Source: Microvirga ossetica (GTDB lineage Bacteria; Pseudomonadota; Alphaproteobacteria; Rhizobiales; Beijerinckiaceae). Taken from it: a DNA stretch of 64,000 nt. Position 1 is the stretch's first letter, and every line of letters begins with the position of its first letter. Shown here piece by piece: positions 63,012 to 64,000 of this stretch. Where the stretch lies: the NCBI RefSeq assembly GCF_002741015.1, contig NZ_CP016619.1, forward strand, positions 1 through 64,000. The letters run 5' to 3'. A model generated the notes under the pieces. The model saw only the letters and a list, made by a program, of their open reading frames with translations. It ran no database searches and was not told the DNA's origin. The position numbers and the translations under genes were made by a program.

Positions 63012-63815
63012 TTACGCGTGCCGCCAAACCTTCACGGCCGAGATCAGCAGGATCGCCGCCAGGGCCGGAAGCAGTACGGCATCCGGCACCACGCCGAGCA
63101 GCAGACCGCCGATGAACGCGCCGGCGACCGATCCGGCTGCCATCACGAGCAGGAAAGCTCGGTTTCGACCGAGGACGGAGAAGCTCTGATCGCGGCTGTA
63201 GCGGGTAAACCCGACCAGCATCGTCGGCAGGCTCACGGCGAGGGACAGGCTTCCGGCGAGCTTGATGTCGGCCCCGAACAGCAGCACCAGGGTCGGGATG
63301 AGCAGTTCGCCCCCTGGCACGCCGAGCAGGGAAGCGACGATGCCGATCACAAATCCGGCGGCGACGCCAGCGACGAGTTGCGCCGTCCCGGCAAGGAGAG
63401 GTTGGCCTGCGCTCGCGTCATGGCCGAACACCAGCACTCCCGCGATGGCGAGCAGGAGCACCGCGATCACCTTGTAGAGGGTCTCCGATTTCAGACGGGT
63501 TGCCCATCCGGCGCCGACCAAAGCCCCGAGAAGGCTCCCGGCCAGCAGGTTGAGCACGATGGGCCAATGGGCCGTGATCAACCCGAAGGGCACCGTTCCC
63601 GCCCGAAACGGCAGGGCGGCGGCCACCACGACGAGGCTCGTGGCCTTGTTCAGGATCACTGCTTCCAGTGCCGCGAAGCGAAACATCCCGATGAGCAAGG
63701 GCAGACGGAACTCGGCCCCGCCAAGACCGATCAGGCCGCCCAGGGCACCGATGGTGGCACCAGCGCCGAAGGCCAGCGGGAGATTGCGTGGAGCATGGAT
63801 TGCATCCTTGGGCAT
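63012..63815 (-). CDS. TauE/SafE-family permease
   Basis: A 267-residue membrane protein with about eight helices and the duplicated family motifs GGLIGLGGAEFRLPLLIG (helix 1) and ASLLGVPGGELLIPTLVLLF (helix 5). The family exports organic or inorganic sulfur anions such as sulfite. The region 62832-63011 upstream of the NepR-like gene has no recognised gene. It does not overlap its neighbours. Confidence 0.87.
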   Translation of the reverse strand: MPKDAIHAPRNLPLAFGAGATIGALGGLIGLGGAEFRLPLLIGMFRFAALEAVILNKATSLVVVAAALPFRAGTVPFGLITAHWPIVLNLLAGSLLGALVGAGWATRLKSETLYKVIAVLLLAIAGVLVFGHDASAGQPLLAGTAQLVAGVAAGFVIGIVASLLGVPGGELLIPTLVLLFGADIKLAGSLSLAVSLPTMLVGFTRYSRDQSFSVLGRNRAFLLVMAAGSVAGAFIGGLLLGVVPDAVLLPALAAILLISAVKVWRHA

Positions 63816-63956
63816 GTACCAGAGCTACGCGATTATGATCCTGAAAGCAGCCGTTTCCTTGATCGTGAGCACGTCCAGGGAAAACAGGTTACCGGAAAAC
63901 CAGCACCGGAACCCTGCACCGGCACACCACGGCCGCGATCGACCAGTGTGCGGTGC

Positions 63957-64000
63957 TCAGGGCTGCACGCCCCGGGTGTCCAGGTACTGTTCCAGCCTGG
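63957..64000 (-). CDS. C-terminal end of a gene running out of the window
   Basis: The minus strand is open from the window edge and ends RLEQYLDTRGVQP with TGA at 63957-63959. Only 13 to 14 codons are visible, so the gene cannot be identified. It could also be chance. Confidence 0.3.
   Translation of the reverse strand, partial: RLEQYLDTRGVQP

Noticed and set aside
1..64000. tRNA, rRNA, riboswitch or replication origin
   Set aside because: No tRNA-like cloverleaf, rRNA segment, known riboswitch core or iteron cluster was recognised by eye; a covariance-model scan would be needed to exclude them.

Overview
The window looks like the chromosome, or a large plasmid, of a GC-rich alphaproteobacterium of the Hyphomicrobiales, most like the Methylobacteriaceae (Microvirga/Methylobacterium type). 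This is inferred from codon usage, the class of copper genes, an AqpS-type ars operon, a BTLCP protease and a NepR-like small protein; nothing seen fixes the genus. No rRNA, tRNA or CRISPR array was recognised.

Region 1 (1-34 kb) is a dense copper/silver resistance island. It holds multicopper oxidases, a cupredoxin, CusF-type chaperones (one a DUF305-CusF-CusF fusion), two Cu+ P-type ATPases of different build, a CopZ-like chaperone, a 16-cysteine copper-storage protein, DUF411 and DUF305 proteins, a CusB-CusA efflux pair without an outer-membrane partner, and a CueR regulator whose metal-binding cysteines fall at 112 and 120. Three near-identical MerR-type promoters precede ATPase 1, the CopZ-like gene and ATPase 2, so one CueR regulon probably links them. 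The island ends with a cytochrome c facing a 1419-residue MnxG-like multicopper oxidase. A low-GC pair (threonine-dehydratase-like plus ornithine-cyclodeaminase-like) and an IS256-type transposase scrap sit inside it.

Region 2 (33-46.7 kb) is a patchwork of housekeeping and regulatory genes: a BTLCP protease, an L,D-transpeptidase lipoprotein, two LysR regulators, a TetR and an HxlR regulator each facing its likely target, a metallo-beta-lactamase-fold hydrolase, and a class III cyclase. It is studded with debris: three scraps of P-type ATPase, a GNAT remnant, and a tautomerase gene cut by an IS630 element whose ends and TA duplication can be read exactly.

Region 3 (46.7-57.5 kb) has somewhat lower GC. 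It carries an unusual split copper amine oxidase (an N-domain protein overlapping a catalytic domain fused to a seven-repeat propeller), two RTX calcium-binding proteins, an RTX scrap, and a cyclase-TolB-TPR protein. Two homologous stretches of about 360 bp in opposite orientation flank the second RTX gene and the cyclase.

Region 4 (57.8-60.6 kb) is a compact arsenic operon: arsR, a thioredoxin-type ArsC, a glutaredoxin-type ArsC, an AqpS-like channel and arsH. Its operator overlaps the arsR start codon. Region 5 (60.6-64 kb) carries a GNAT, a DUF1772 protein, a single-domain response regulator, a NepR-like small protein, a TauE/SafE permease and the tail of one more gene.
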